Assembly (NCBI GenBank): GCA_934247225.1
Contig: CAKQJE010000010.1
Coordinates: 1-64,000, forward strand
Length of the DNA stretch: 64,000 bases
Direction: 5' to 3'
Source: an uncultured Clostridia bacterium
GTDB taxonomy: Bacteria > Bacillota > Clostridia > Christensenellales > Borkfalkiaceae
This document shows positions 7,113 through 14,107 of this stretch, piece after piece. Within the stretch, counting starts at the first letter, position 1; each line of letters starts with the position of its first letter. A program made the translations under genes and the position numbers. Below the pieces are notes generated by a model. It had not been told where the DNA came from. It saw only the letters and a list, made by a program, of their open reading frames with translations, and did no database searches.

Positions 7113-7637
7113 TTAATCGACGAGACAATCGTACACCGTGGCGTACACGTTGCCTGCCTTTTCTTCCCACTTCTTATAAATATTCTTCGCAGTTTGCCTG
7201 TTCGGAACAACGAGTTTAAGTTCGAGCAGAGGCTGAGAAGGTTCCACGATTTTCAGATAAACGGTGTATGTTCCGTCCTTATTCATATAGTAATCCGCAT
7301 TGCATTCCTGACGTTTCTTGTATTTCGTCCGATTGTTTTTGACGAACATCGAAATTTCTTCTCTTAAAGAGGAGGGAATTTTGACGTAAAAATCGGCAAG
7401 ACAAACCCGTCCGTCCGGAGTGATGCCGTAAAGAGGTTCGCCCTGATCGGAAACGTTGTAGATAAAGGAATGGTCGAGCAGAGTCCCTAAAAGGGGTTTG
7501 CAATCCATATACGAGATCCAGGAGTTGGAAGAACAGCACATATCCAGCACCGTGTTTTCCGAAAGCGGAACTTCCATCTTGTCAAAGACGAACAAAAGTA
7601 TTAACTTGTTTACCAAAGCGTCGCCTTTGACTTGCAT
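7113..7637 (-). CDS. DUF4364 family protein
   Basis: A 174-residue protein of the DUF4364 family common in Clostridia. The N-terminal half looks like a winged-helix unit (LVNKLILLFVFDKMEVPLSENTVLDMC, then YMDCKPLLGTLLDHSFIY and a wing-like LYGITPDGRVCLADF), which suggests DNA binding; the C-terminal half is a beta-rich domain. No experimental role is known to me. A good ribosome site (CGAGGAGAAA) precedes the ATG. It lies 36 bp upstream of the TSCPD gene, probably in one transcript. Confidence 0.85.
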   Translation of the reverse strand: MQVKGDALVNKLILLFVFDKMEVPLSENTVLDMCCSSNSWISYMDCKPLLGTLLDHSFIYNVSDQGEPLYGITPDGRVCLADFYVKIPSSLREEISMFVKNNRTKYKKRQECNADYYMNKDGTYTVYLKIVEPSQPLLELKLVVPNRQTAKNIYKKWEEKAGNVYATVYDCLVD

Positions 7638-7654
7638 AATTTTCTCCTCGCGCG

Positions 7655-7682
7655 TAAAAAACTAAGCCGCAATTAAACGGCT
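7655..7682 (-). terminator. Probable intrinsic terminator after the HPr-like gene
   Basis: On the minus strand a short stem AGCCG / CGGCT (7682-7665) with an 8-nt loop is followed by TAGTTTTTT. The stem is short, so termination may be partial and the DUF4364 gene could be read through. Confidence 0.5.
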
Positions 7683-7718
7683 CCGCATAAAACGGTGCCG
7701 CTTTATACGGCGTCGCTT

Positions 7719-7946
7719 TTAAGCTTCGAACTGTTTGAGTTCGTCAAGAAGATCGTCGCACTTGTCGGCGTGGATTTCAACGGTGAGCGGCTTGGAAAGA
7801 TCGAGACTGAAAATACCGAGAATGGATTTGGCGTCTACTACGTATCTGTCGCTTCTCAGATCGATTTCGTAAGCGTATTTCTGAACTACGGAAACGAACG
7901 CTTTGACCTGGCTTGCCATTTGAAGAGATATACGAACTGATTTCAT
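7719..7946 (-). CDS. HPr-like protein lacking the phosphoacceptor histidine
   Basis: A 75-residue protein that aligns without gaps to Bacillus HPr across KYAYEIDLRSDRYVVDAKSILG. The active-site segment HARPA of HPr is MASQV here, so the position of His15 holds Met10. The regulatory serine region is kept: KSILG with Ser41 at the place of HPr Ser46. It can therefore not carry phosphate in the sugar PTS but could be a target of HPr kinase, like Crh of Bacillus. The start is set at ATG 7946, preceded by AGGAGG; upstream in-frame codons lie before the ribosome site. Promoter at 8011-8039. Confidence 0.8.
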   Translation of the reverse strand: MKSVRISLQMASQVKAFVSVVQKYAYEIDLRSDRYVVDAKSILGIFSLDLSKPLTVEIHADKCDDLLDELKQFEA

Positions 7947-8010
7947 TGTTTTTTTCCTCCTGATAATTAGCGAGTTGTTTTTAACGGGTATTTTACATAT
8001 ACCCACGCAT

Positions 8011-8039
8011 ATTATAAACAATAATTAAAAAAAAATCAA
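8011..8039 (-). promoter_or_regulatory. Promoter for the HPr-like gene
   Basis: On the minus strand TTGATT (8039-8034), a 17-bp spacer and TATAAT (8016-8011). An inverted repeat GGGTAT / ATACCC (about 7986-8004) lies at the expected transcript start. Confidence 0.65.
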
Positions 8040-8059
8040 TAGTTTTAAGCATAAAATTA

Positions 8060-8088
8060 TTGTTTAAATTTTTTTATTATGTTATAAT
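8060..8088 (+). promoter_or_regulatory. Promoter for the 8.2-10.4 kb cluster
   Basis: TTGTTT (8060-8065), 17-bp spacer, TATAAT (8083-8088), diverging from the HPr-like promoter 20 bp away. It would serve the three overlapping genes that follow. Confidence 0.65.
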
Positions 8089-8162
8089 TTTTTTGTGAAG
8101 ACTTGTTGTAAGGGCGTTTTGTCCCGACGGGTTTTGTTTCTCGCTTTTTAAAAAGGAGTTAT

Positions 8163-9014
8163 ATGGTTACTTTAAACGAATCTCTCGAAAAATTCAAAGA
8201 AAAAACGGACGCGGTCGTAAACGCGAAGTATCTTTTCGCCGAAAGGGAAATCGGCGAGGTTTTAAAAGTCATCGCCGATTCGCGAATGCTTTACGAGCTG
8301 TTCGAGTACGTCACGGAAGACTTCGATTACGAAACGTATAAATCGGTTTGTTTTTCCAAAGGCAACGCCGTGAAACTCCCTAAAAAGGACGAGGATCTTC
8401 TCGCTCTTTGCTTAATGCTTTTAGTCGATATCGACAGGGGCAATATCTCTCTCGACGAGTTTTGCGACGACTATTTCCCGAACGGCGGTTCCAGCCAGGG
8501 GAAGTATGCGGCGTTTGTTCTTTCTGTTATCATTCCTTTCGCGGACACGACGGAAAAAGTGGTCAATAAGTTGATTAACGCGCAAAAAGAGGAGCAATCG
8601 GCAAGCGAAACCGAGGAAGAAAAACCCGAAAAGGGCGACCTTGAAGAAGAGGAGAAAGCGGGCGCGGAAGAAAATCCCGACGCTGTTCCCGACAAAAATC
8701 CCCGAAAAGAGGATAAGACAAAAGAGGACAAGAAAAAGGAAGAGCCTGCAAAAAAGAAAAGCAGCGGTTTTGCGTTTATCGACGAAGAGAGGAGCAAGCT
8801 CGACGAAAAGCATTTGTTCGGTAAACCCGAAGCCGTCGAAGAGGGAAAATTTATTTTCGACAAGCTTGCGGGCGCATTGAAAGATAAAGATTACGAAGCC
8901 GTCGCGGTGTGCTTTATCGCGCTTAAATATTTTGCGAAAGCCGAGAAAAAATATAAAATAGACGTCGATAAAGTATCTGCGGGCGTTGCCGGAGCGATGA
9001 ATAAAAATGACTGA
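8163..9014 (+). CDS. Charged protein of unknown function
   Basis: I do not recognise this 283-residue protein. Residues 1-140 are predicted helical and fairly hydrophobic, with no signal peptide or membrane anchor. Residues about 143-195 form a low-complexity Lys/Glu linker (many EEKP, KEDKKKEE runs). Residues 196-283 form a second helical part beginning SSGFAFIDEERSK. A strong ribosome site AAAAAGGAG precedes the ATG. It overlaps the ADP-ribose pyrophosphatase gene by 8 bp, so the two are probably translationally coupled. Confidence 0.75.
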   Translation: MVTLNESLEKFKEKTDAVVNAKYLFAEREIGEVLKVIADSRMLYELFEYVTEDFDYETYKSVCFSKGNAVKLPKKDEDLLALCLMLLVDIDRGNISLDEFCDDYFPNGGSSQGKYAAFVLSVIIPFADTTEKVVNKLINAQKEEQSASETEEEKPEKGDLEEEEKAGAEENPDAVPDKNPRKEDKTKEDKKKEEPAKKKSSGFAFIDEERSKLDEKHLFGKPEAVEEGKFIFDKLAGALKDKDYEAVAVCFIALKYFAKAEKKYKIDVDKVSAGVAGAMNKND

Positions 9015-9543
9015 AAAAACATTGTCTTCCGAGAAGATTTTCAGCGGAAGAGTTATTTCTTTGAGAAAAGACAAAATTTTAACCGAAAGCGGCGCGGAGC
9101 AGTTCCGCGAAGTGGTTTCTCACGGCGGCGGGGCGGCAATTCTCGTCGTTAAAGACGGGAAAATTCTGCTCGAAAAGCAGTTCCGCTATCCTTATAAAGA
9201 AGTGATTTGGGAGATTCCGGCGGGGAAAAGGGACGCGGGCGAGGATTTTGCCGAAACGGCGAAAAGAGAACTCGAAGAAGAAACGGGTTATCGCGCCGAA
9301 AAGCTCGTCAAGCTTTTCGAAATTTACCCCACGCCCGGTTATACGGACGAGAAAATAGGAATTTTCAAAGCCGAAGGGCTTGAAAAAGGCGAACAACATT
9401 TCGACGAGGGCGAAGATATCGTTTCGGAGTGGATCCCCGAGGAAAAAGTTTTCGAAATGATAGAAAAAGGCGAGATCAAGGACGGTAAATCGCTTGTCGC
9501 GTTACTTTGGTATAAAGCCGAGAGAGTAAAAAATGGCGCGTAA
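9007..9543 (+). CDS. nudF: NUDIX hydrolase, ADP-ribose pyrophosphatase type
   Basis: A 178-residue Nudix protein. The Nudix box G-x5-E-x7-REUxEExGU is complete: it begins with the Gly of PAGKRDAGED and ends in RELEEETGY (about residues 73-95). The ISLRKDKI N-terminal strand, the QFRYPYKEVIWEIPAG stretch and the EIYPTPGYTDEKI segment after the box are hallmarks of ADP-ribose pyrophosphatase (NudF/YqkG), which cleaves ADP-ribose to AMP and ribose-5-phosphate. It overlaps its neighbours by 8 and 11 bp. Confidence 0.9.
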   Translation: MTEKTLSSEKIFSGRVISLRKDKILTESGAEQFREVVSHGGGAAILVVKDGKILLEKQFRYPYKEVIWEIPAGKRDAGEDFAETAKRELEEETGYRAEKLVKLFEIYPTPGYTDEKIGIFKAEGLEKGEQHFDEGEDIVSEWIPEEKVFEMIEKGEIKDGKSLVALLWYKAERVKNGA

Positions 9544-10393
9544 AATAACCAATCTCGAAAAAAGCGCGAAAAAAGACACCGTCGGAATGATTATAACATT
9601 GATAATCTATGCCGTCGGCGCGGTTTCCGTACCGTATATCAAGGTTGCCGGGTGGCTCGGCGGCGGGCAGGCTCTCGAATGGTATCTTGCTTTCGCGTTC
9701 AAAATGATTTGTTCTTCGCTTCCCGTGTACCTTATTTTTCAATTCGGATTAAAAAAACTGATAACGGGTTTCTCGGGCGGAAAAAGAGGATTTTTGCTGT
9801 GCGTTCCCGCATTTTTGGTCGCTCTCGACAATTTTCCGTTTCTGCCGCTTTTATCGGGAAGCCTTCGGTTTGTCGGGTCGGCGGGGAATATTTTTCCGTA
9901 CGTTCTGTATTGTTTTTCGATAGGCGTTATGGAAGAAACGATTTTCAGAGGAAATCTGCTACCGCTTTTTATGTTTAAATTTTCCCGCGATAAAAAAGGA
10001 ACGTTCCGGGCGGTGGTCGTCTCGTCGGCTGTTTTCGGCGCGATGCACCTTCTGAATTTGTTTGGCGGGTTTTCTCCTATGGTGTTTCTGCAAGTCGGGT
10101 ATTCCTTTCTGATAGGCTGCATGTGCGCCGTTTCTATGCTGTTTTCGGGCAACATAATCGCGCCGATAATCATCCACGCGCTGTTCGACGTCGGCGGATT
10201 TTTAACCGATTGCGGTTTTTTGGAGGGAACGCTGTGGACGACGGGAAACATCGTTTTAACCGCCGTCGTTTCCGTCGTTTTGGCGACGATTATCGTTATT
10301 TCGTTTTTTAAGTACGATTTTTCTTATATTTACGAAAGGCTTAATTTAAACGAAACTTTAAGAGACGCGGACGGAACGGGGAAAAATCAATAA
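9533..10393 (+). CDS. CPBP family intramembrane metalloprotease
   Basis: A 286-residue polytopic membrane protein of the CAAX protease / bacteriocin-processing (CPBP, Abi) family. The catalytic motif EExxxR is EETIFR at residues 134-139, followed by FxxxH as FGAMHLLN and by HALFD near residue 215. About seven or eight hydrophobic helices are visible. Such proteins can process peptides or confer bacteriocin self-immunity, but the substrate here is unknown. Translation starts inside the end of nudF (11-bp overlap). A terminator follows at 10461-10491. Confidence 0.88.
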   Translation: MARKITNLEKSAKKDTVGMIITLIIYAVGAVSVPYIKVAGWLGGGQALEWYLAFAFKMICSSLPVYLIFQFGLKKLITGFSGGKRGFLLCVPAFLVALDNFPFLPLLSGSLRFVGSAGNIFPYVLYCFSIGVMEETIFRGNLLPLFMFKFSRDKKGTFRAVVVSSAVFGAMHLLNLFGGFSPMVFLQVGYSFLIGCMCAVSMLFSGNIIAPIIIHALFDVGGFLTDCGFLEGTLWTTGNIVLTAVVSVVLATIIVISFFKYDFSYIYERLNLNETLRDADGTGKNQ

Positions 10394-10401
10394 ATGCCCG
10401 A

Positions 10402-10414
10402 TAATCGACTTATA
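10402..10414 (-). other. Dispersed 13-mer TATAAGTCGATTA, copy 2 (intergenic)
   Basis: Nine bases after the CPBP stop codon; on the minus strand the context is CGCC-TATAAGTCGATTA-TCGGG, almost the same flanks as copy 5 at 42014. Confidence 0.7.
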
Positions 10415-10460
10415 GGCGTGTTTTTATTGTTTAATTAAATAAAATATGCCATTAAAATCG

Positions 10461-10491
10461 GCTCCGCGGCGTTATCGCGGAGCTTTTTTTT
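10461..10491 (+). terminator. Intrinsic terminator after the CPBP gene
   Basis: Stem GCTCCGCG / CGCGGAGC (10461-10483) with a 7-nt loop and an eight-base T run. Confidence 0.85.
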
Positions 10492-10677
10492 GCTTCGGGA
10501 AAAAATAACAAATTCACTCGTCGAATGCGAAAAGTGTCGTCAATCGCTTGCTTTTTATTTGTGAAATCGTTATTATGGAAAGTGACGATATATAGTAAAA
10601 CACAAAAAGCCTTTCGAAAATGTTGCGTTTTTAAAATGCGACGAAAGGGAAACGAAAGAAAATCCGAAAAACAAGGT

Positions 10678-12336
10678 ATGGTATTTACAGACAAATATTT
10701 GATTGCGTTGTACCTTGTCGCCGCGCTCGGCGCGTTCCTGATAGGATTCAAACTTCTGTCGGAAAACCTGCAAAAGGTTGCGAACAAGGGCTTACGAAAA
10801 CTTTTCGACAAAACGTCGAAAAGTAAGATCGCGGGCGTCGGCATAGGCGTCGGGGCGACCGTGCTTATGCAAAGTTCGGGCGCGACGACCGTTATGGTTA
10901 TCGGTTTCGTCAACGCCGGAATGATGAGCCTTTATCAGGCGACCGCGGTTATCATGGGCGCCAACATAGGAACGACCATTACGACTATTCTTATAGCCGT
11001 GGGCGTAACGAGCGTGGGAAAATACTTTATGGTGTTTTCCTTTGTCGGCATTTTCCTTTCAATGCTTTTGAAAAACGGAAAAGCGAAGAGTTGGAGTCTT
11101 ACCTTAGCGGGCTTCGGTCTCGTGTTTTTCGGTCTGACGGTAATTTCCGCGTGCAGTAACGGCTTTAAAGATAACGAAACGATAAAAAGTCTTCTTTGCA
11201 GCAGTATAAAGCCCGCGTTTATAGAACCGATCGTGCTTATGCTTATCGGCGCGGTCATAACGGCGATAATGCAGTCAAGCACTGCGGTAAACGCCATTTT
11301 GCTTTCCCTCGTTTCGGCGGGAATTCAGATAGGCAGCGGCGGCAACGCCATTTTATATATAATTCTCGGAACAAATATCGGAACGTGCGTAACCGCGCTC
11401 ATAAGCTCTATCGGCGCGACGACAAACGCAAAGCGTTCCGCTCTTATCCATTTTCTTTTCAATTTCTTCGGCTCGCTTATTTTCCTTGTCATTCTTATGA
11501 TATGGCGCGATTTTATGAACGGCTTCTGGATGAATCTCATCCCGACCGCGGAAATGCAGCTTGCTTTATTCCATCTCGCGTTCAATTCGATCTGCACCCT
11601 TATTTTCCTTCCGCTCACGAAGTGGATAGTGAAAATCACGGAAATACTTATAAGAGATAAAAACACGGAAGAGGAAACCCGTCTTTCCTTTATGGACGAG
11701 CGTATGCTTTCCACGCCCACCGTCGCGATAGCTCAGCTGCAAAAAGAAACTATCGCCATGGGCGACAGATGTATGAATAATCTTCACGCCGCGTTTACGG
11801 CGTTTGTGGAAAGAGACGTTTCCGCAACCGAAGCCGTTCACGCAGAAAACGACGAGATTACCATAGTTTCGAAACAGATAACCGACTATCTCGTAAAAGT
11901 TTCGGGCGAGGACGTTTCCGTTCACGACGATCAGAGAATTTCCATTCTTTATCACGCTCTTGCCGACCTTTTGCGTGTTTCCGAAATTTCGGACAATATC
12001 GCGAAGTACACTCGTAATTGCGTCGATAAAAACCTTGTCTTTTCCGAGCAGGTTATCGATCAGCTTAAATCGATGTACGACGATTTAAGCGAAATGTATA
12101 AAATCGCCGTGGCTATTTTCGAAACCAAAAACAAGGACGGTTTCGCCGCGCTCGAAAAAATCGAAAACGAGGTCGACGCAAAACGCAAAACGCTTATCGA
12201 CGAACATATCGCAAGGCTTAACGCGGGTTCGTGTTCGCCCAAAAACAGCGCGGTGTTCATAAACCTCGTATCCAACCTCGAAAGAGCGGGCGATCATATC
12301 AACTTTATGGCTCACTCGATAGAAGAACTTCAATAA
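10678..12336 (+). CDS. Na+/phosphate cotransporter with C-terminal PhoU-like domain
   Basis: A protein of about 552 residues of the NptA/PNaS family. Two inverted-repeat halves each carry the family QSS motif (QSSGATT near residue 65, QSSTAV near 199) and a GANIGTT / GTNIGTC loop. Eight or so membrane helices precede a cytoplasmic PhoU-like helical bundle (about residues 355-550). The frame is open back to 10525, but the family N-terminus aligns with MVFTDKYLIALYLVAALGAF, so ATG 10678 was chosen; it lacks a convincing ribosome site and the start is uncertain. Function: sodium-driven phosphate movement across the membrane. Terminator at 12344-12372. Confidence 0.88.
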   Translation: MVFTDKYLIALYLVAALGAFLIGFKLLSENLQKVANKGLRKLFDKTSKSKIAGVGIGVGATVLMQSSGATTVMVIGFVNAGMMSLYQATAVIMGANIGTTITTILIAVGVTSVGKYFMVFSFVGIFLSMLLKNGKAKSWSLTLAGFGLVFFGLTVISACSNGFKDNETIKSLLCSSIKPAFIEPIVLMLIGAVITAIMQSSTAVNAILLSLVSAGIQIGSGGNAILYIILGTNIGTCVTALISSIGATTNAKRSALIHFLFNFFGSLIFLVILMIWRDFMNGFWMNLIPTAEMQLALFHLAFNSICTLIFLPLTKWIVKITEILIRDKNTEEETRLSFMDERMLSTPTVAIAQLQKETIAMGDRCMNNLHAAFTAFVERDVSATEAVHAENDEITIVSKQITDYLVKVSGEDVSVHDDQRISILYHALADLLRVSEISDNIAKYTRNCVDKNLVFSEQVIDQLKSMYDDLSEMYKIAVAIFETKNKDGFAALEKIENEVDAKRKTLIDEHIARLNAGSCSPKNSAVFINLVSNLERAGDHINFMAHSIEELQ

Positions 12337-12343
12337 ATAATTC

Positions 12344-12372
12344 AAACGCCTCTTTACGGGGCGTTTATTTTT
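12344..12372 (+). terminator. Intrinsic terminator after the phosphate transporter
   Basis: Stem AAACGCC / GGGCGTTT (12344-12366) followed by ATTTTTT. Confidence 0.75.
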
Positions 12373-12454
12373 TACGGTATAAAATCGGCGTATCGGGGCA
12401 AAATCATATCGTGTTATTCTTGTCGGAAAAATCCGACGGGAAAAGGAGTATGAT

Positions 12455-12580
12455 ATGAGCAAAAAAAGAAAGCACCCCGTCAAAAAAATGACCGAAAAGG
12501 ATTACGAAAATTACGTTATGTCTTTAAAAGACGAAAAGCCCGTTAAGGCGATAGTTCCCAAATCGCCGAACGACGACTGA
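12455..12580 (+). CDS. Small basic protein, 41 residues
   Basis: A short frame (ATG 12455 to TGA 12580) preceded by an ideal ribosome site AAAAGGAG at the right distance. The product begins MSKKRKHPVKKMTEKDYENY and ends VPKSPNDD; it is strongly basic at the N-terminus with no membrane segment. I do not recognise it. It lies alone between a terminator and the GNAT gene. The ribosome site and amphipathic composition support it as a real gene; homologues in relatives would be needed to settle it. Confidence 0.55.
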   Translation: MSKKRKHPVKKMTEKDYENYVMSLKDEKPVKAIVPKSPNDD

Positions 12581-12595
12581 TTTTGCCTTTGCGGC

Positions 12596-12664
12596 ACCCC
12601 GATTCGCCACCGATTTGATCCCGATTTGCCCCCGAATTAACCTCGATTAGCCCCGATTCGACGC
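12596..12664. repeat. Degenerate CCCCGATTYG tandem repeat
   Basis: Six loosely spaced (10-14 bp) units of the type CCCCGATTCGCC, ACCGATTTGATC, CCGATTTGCCC, CCGAATTAACC, TCGATTAGCC, CCCGATTCGAC between the small gene and the GNAT promoter. It has no obvious hairpin. Confidence 0.5.
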
Positions 12665-12713
12665 GACGACGACCGATTTCGACTTTTTCTGTCACAAAAT
12701 TCCTTAAAAACGA

Positions 12714-12742
12714 TTGTTATTTGATAACAAAAGTTGTATAAT
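12714..12742 (+). promoter_or_regulatory. Promoter with palindromic operator-like site for the GNAT-like gene
   Basis: TTGTTA (12714-12719), 17-bp spacer, TATAAT (12737-12742). A perfect inverted repeat TTGTTAT-TTG-ATAACAA (12714-12730) covers the -35, as expected for a repressor site. Confidence 0.65.
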
Positions 12743-12780
12743 GAAAAAGGAATGAAATTTATAAAACTAAGGAGAAAAGC

Positions 12781-13902
12781 ATGGTAACAATCAGGGAAGC
12801 CGTTACGAGGAGGGATATGAAGGCGTTTGCCGAATACCCGTTGAAACTTTATAAGGACAGCGATTTTTACGTTCCATGCTTCACGAGCGACGAAAGAAAC
12901 ATAAAAAATCCGCGCAGGAATTTCGCGGCGGAAGGTTGCGAAGTAAAATGTTTTCTCGCGTATAAAAACGGCGATCTTGCAGGGCGAATAGCGGGCATAA
13001 TCGTAGAGGAGAGCAACAGAAAATTCGGCGAAAAGAAAATTCGTTTTTCGAGGTTCGATTTTAACGGCGACGAGGACGTCGCCGAGGCTTTGCTTAATGC
13101 CGTCGCCGGGTTCGGCAAAGAACGGGGAATGACGGTTATTCACGGACCGTGGGGCTTCAACGATACGGACAGAGAGGGAATGCTCACCCGGGGGTTCGAC
13201 CGCGCCGCGACTTACGCCACCAACTATAACTACGAATATTATCCGGAAACGCTCGAAAGACTCGGCTATAAAAAAGAAAGCGAGTGGATCGAATTCGAGA
13301 TGTATCCCGAAACGCTCGATCCGCGCGTTTATAAAGCCGCGGAATTCGTCGAAAAGCGTTACGGTTTTGTCGAACTGAACGACAAATATCCGATAAAACG
13401 CATTATCAGAGAGTATGGCGATTTGTTTTTCGATTGCTATAACGAGGCGTATAAGGATCTGGACTGCTACGTCGAACTTAAAGGAAACGTCAAAAAGAAC
13501 GTCATTACACAGTTTGCAACTGTGATAAATCAAGATTATTTTTCCTGCGTGCTTGATCCGAAAACGGGCAAAATCGCCGCGTTCGGCGTGGTTATTCCCG
13601 CGATAGGCAAGATTATAAAGAAGCATAACGGCAAGCTTGTCGCGAGCGCAATTCCGCTTTTGAAAGCGATCAAAAAACCCGAGGCGCTGGAACTTACGCT
13701 CATCGGCGTCGCCCCCGAATACAGGGATACGGGAGTGAATTCGATGGTCATTTCGAGAATTCATCGGAACATTATGAAAAACGGAATAAAGGAAGTCGTG
13801 TGCAACCCGATGCTTACCACGAACGCCGGAATATTGTCGCAATGGAAGCACGTTAAACACAAAGAAATCAAACGCAGAGCGACTTTCGAAAAAGAAATCT
13901 GA
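12781..13902 (+). CDS. GNAT-fold acyltransferase-like protein
   Basis: A 373-residue cytoplasmic protein resembling the YghO-like family of tandem GNAT-fold proteins. The N-terminal part (FAEYPLKLYKDSDFYVP) and GPWGFNDTDREGMLTRGFD are family landmarks. The C-terminal part LELTLIGVAPEYRDTGVNS is the acetyl-CoA pyrophosphate-loop region of a GNAT domain in variant form. The substrate is unknown. Ribosome site AAGGAG, own promoter with palindrome at 12714-12742 and own terminator at 13944-13982, so it is a single-gene unit. Confidence 0.7.
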   Translation: MVTIREAVTRRDMKAFAEYPLKLYKDSDFYVPCFTSDERNIKNPRRNFAAEGCEVKCFLAYKNGDLAGRIAGIIVEESNRKFGEKKIRFSRFDFNGDEDVAEALLNAVAGFGKERGMTVIHGPWGFNDTDREGMLTRGFDRAATYATNYNYEYYPETLERLGYKKESEWIEFEMYPETLDPRVYKAAEFVEKRYGFVELNDKYPIKRIIREYGDLFFDCYNEAYKDLDCYVELKGNVKKNVITQFATVINQDYFSCVLDPKTGKIAAFGVVIPAIGKIIKKHNGKLVASAIPLLKAIKKPEALELTLIGVAPEYRDTGVNSMVISRIHRNIMKNGIKEVVCNPMLTTNAGILSQWKHVKHKEIKRRATFEKEI

Positions 13903-13943
13903 ATCAGGTTCGACAAAAAACGTAAAATACAATCAAACCGTCG

Positions 13944-13982
13944 TCGCCGCGAAGGAAAATTTTTCCTTCGCGGCGATTTTTT
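13944..13982 (+). terminator. Strong intrinsic terminator after the GNAT-like gene
   Basis: A perfect 16-bp inverted repeat (arms 13944-13959 and 13961-13976, starting TCGCCGCGAAGG) followed by TTTTTT. Confidence 0.85.
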
Positions 13983-13996
13983 CGGGTTTAAATTTG

Positions 13997-14025
13997 TTGT
14001 AATTTCTTATTATTTATGTTATTAT
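13997..14025 (+). promoter_or_regulatory. Probable asnS promoter
   Basis: TTGTAA (13997-14002), 17-bp spacer, TATTAT (14020-14025). No T-box or other structured leader was seen between it and asnS. Confidence 0.5.
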
Positions 14026-14107
14026 ATTATATATTACGTTTTTCGGGAGCGTTTTTTTTAAGCGATTTCCGGACAACGGAAAATTTTACAAAGCGGAGAC
14101 AAAAGCA

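Noticed and set aside
12637..13932. 431-codon open frame on the minus strand
   Set aside because: It is antisense to the GNAT-like gene, has no ribosome site, and its product is rich in F, R and V as expected of a shadow frame in GC-biased codons.
13903..14107. T-box leader for asnS (and for hisS at 40292-40312)
   Set aside because: No T-box sequence or specifier hairpin before asnS, and only 21 bases before hisS.
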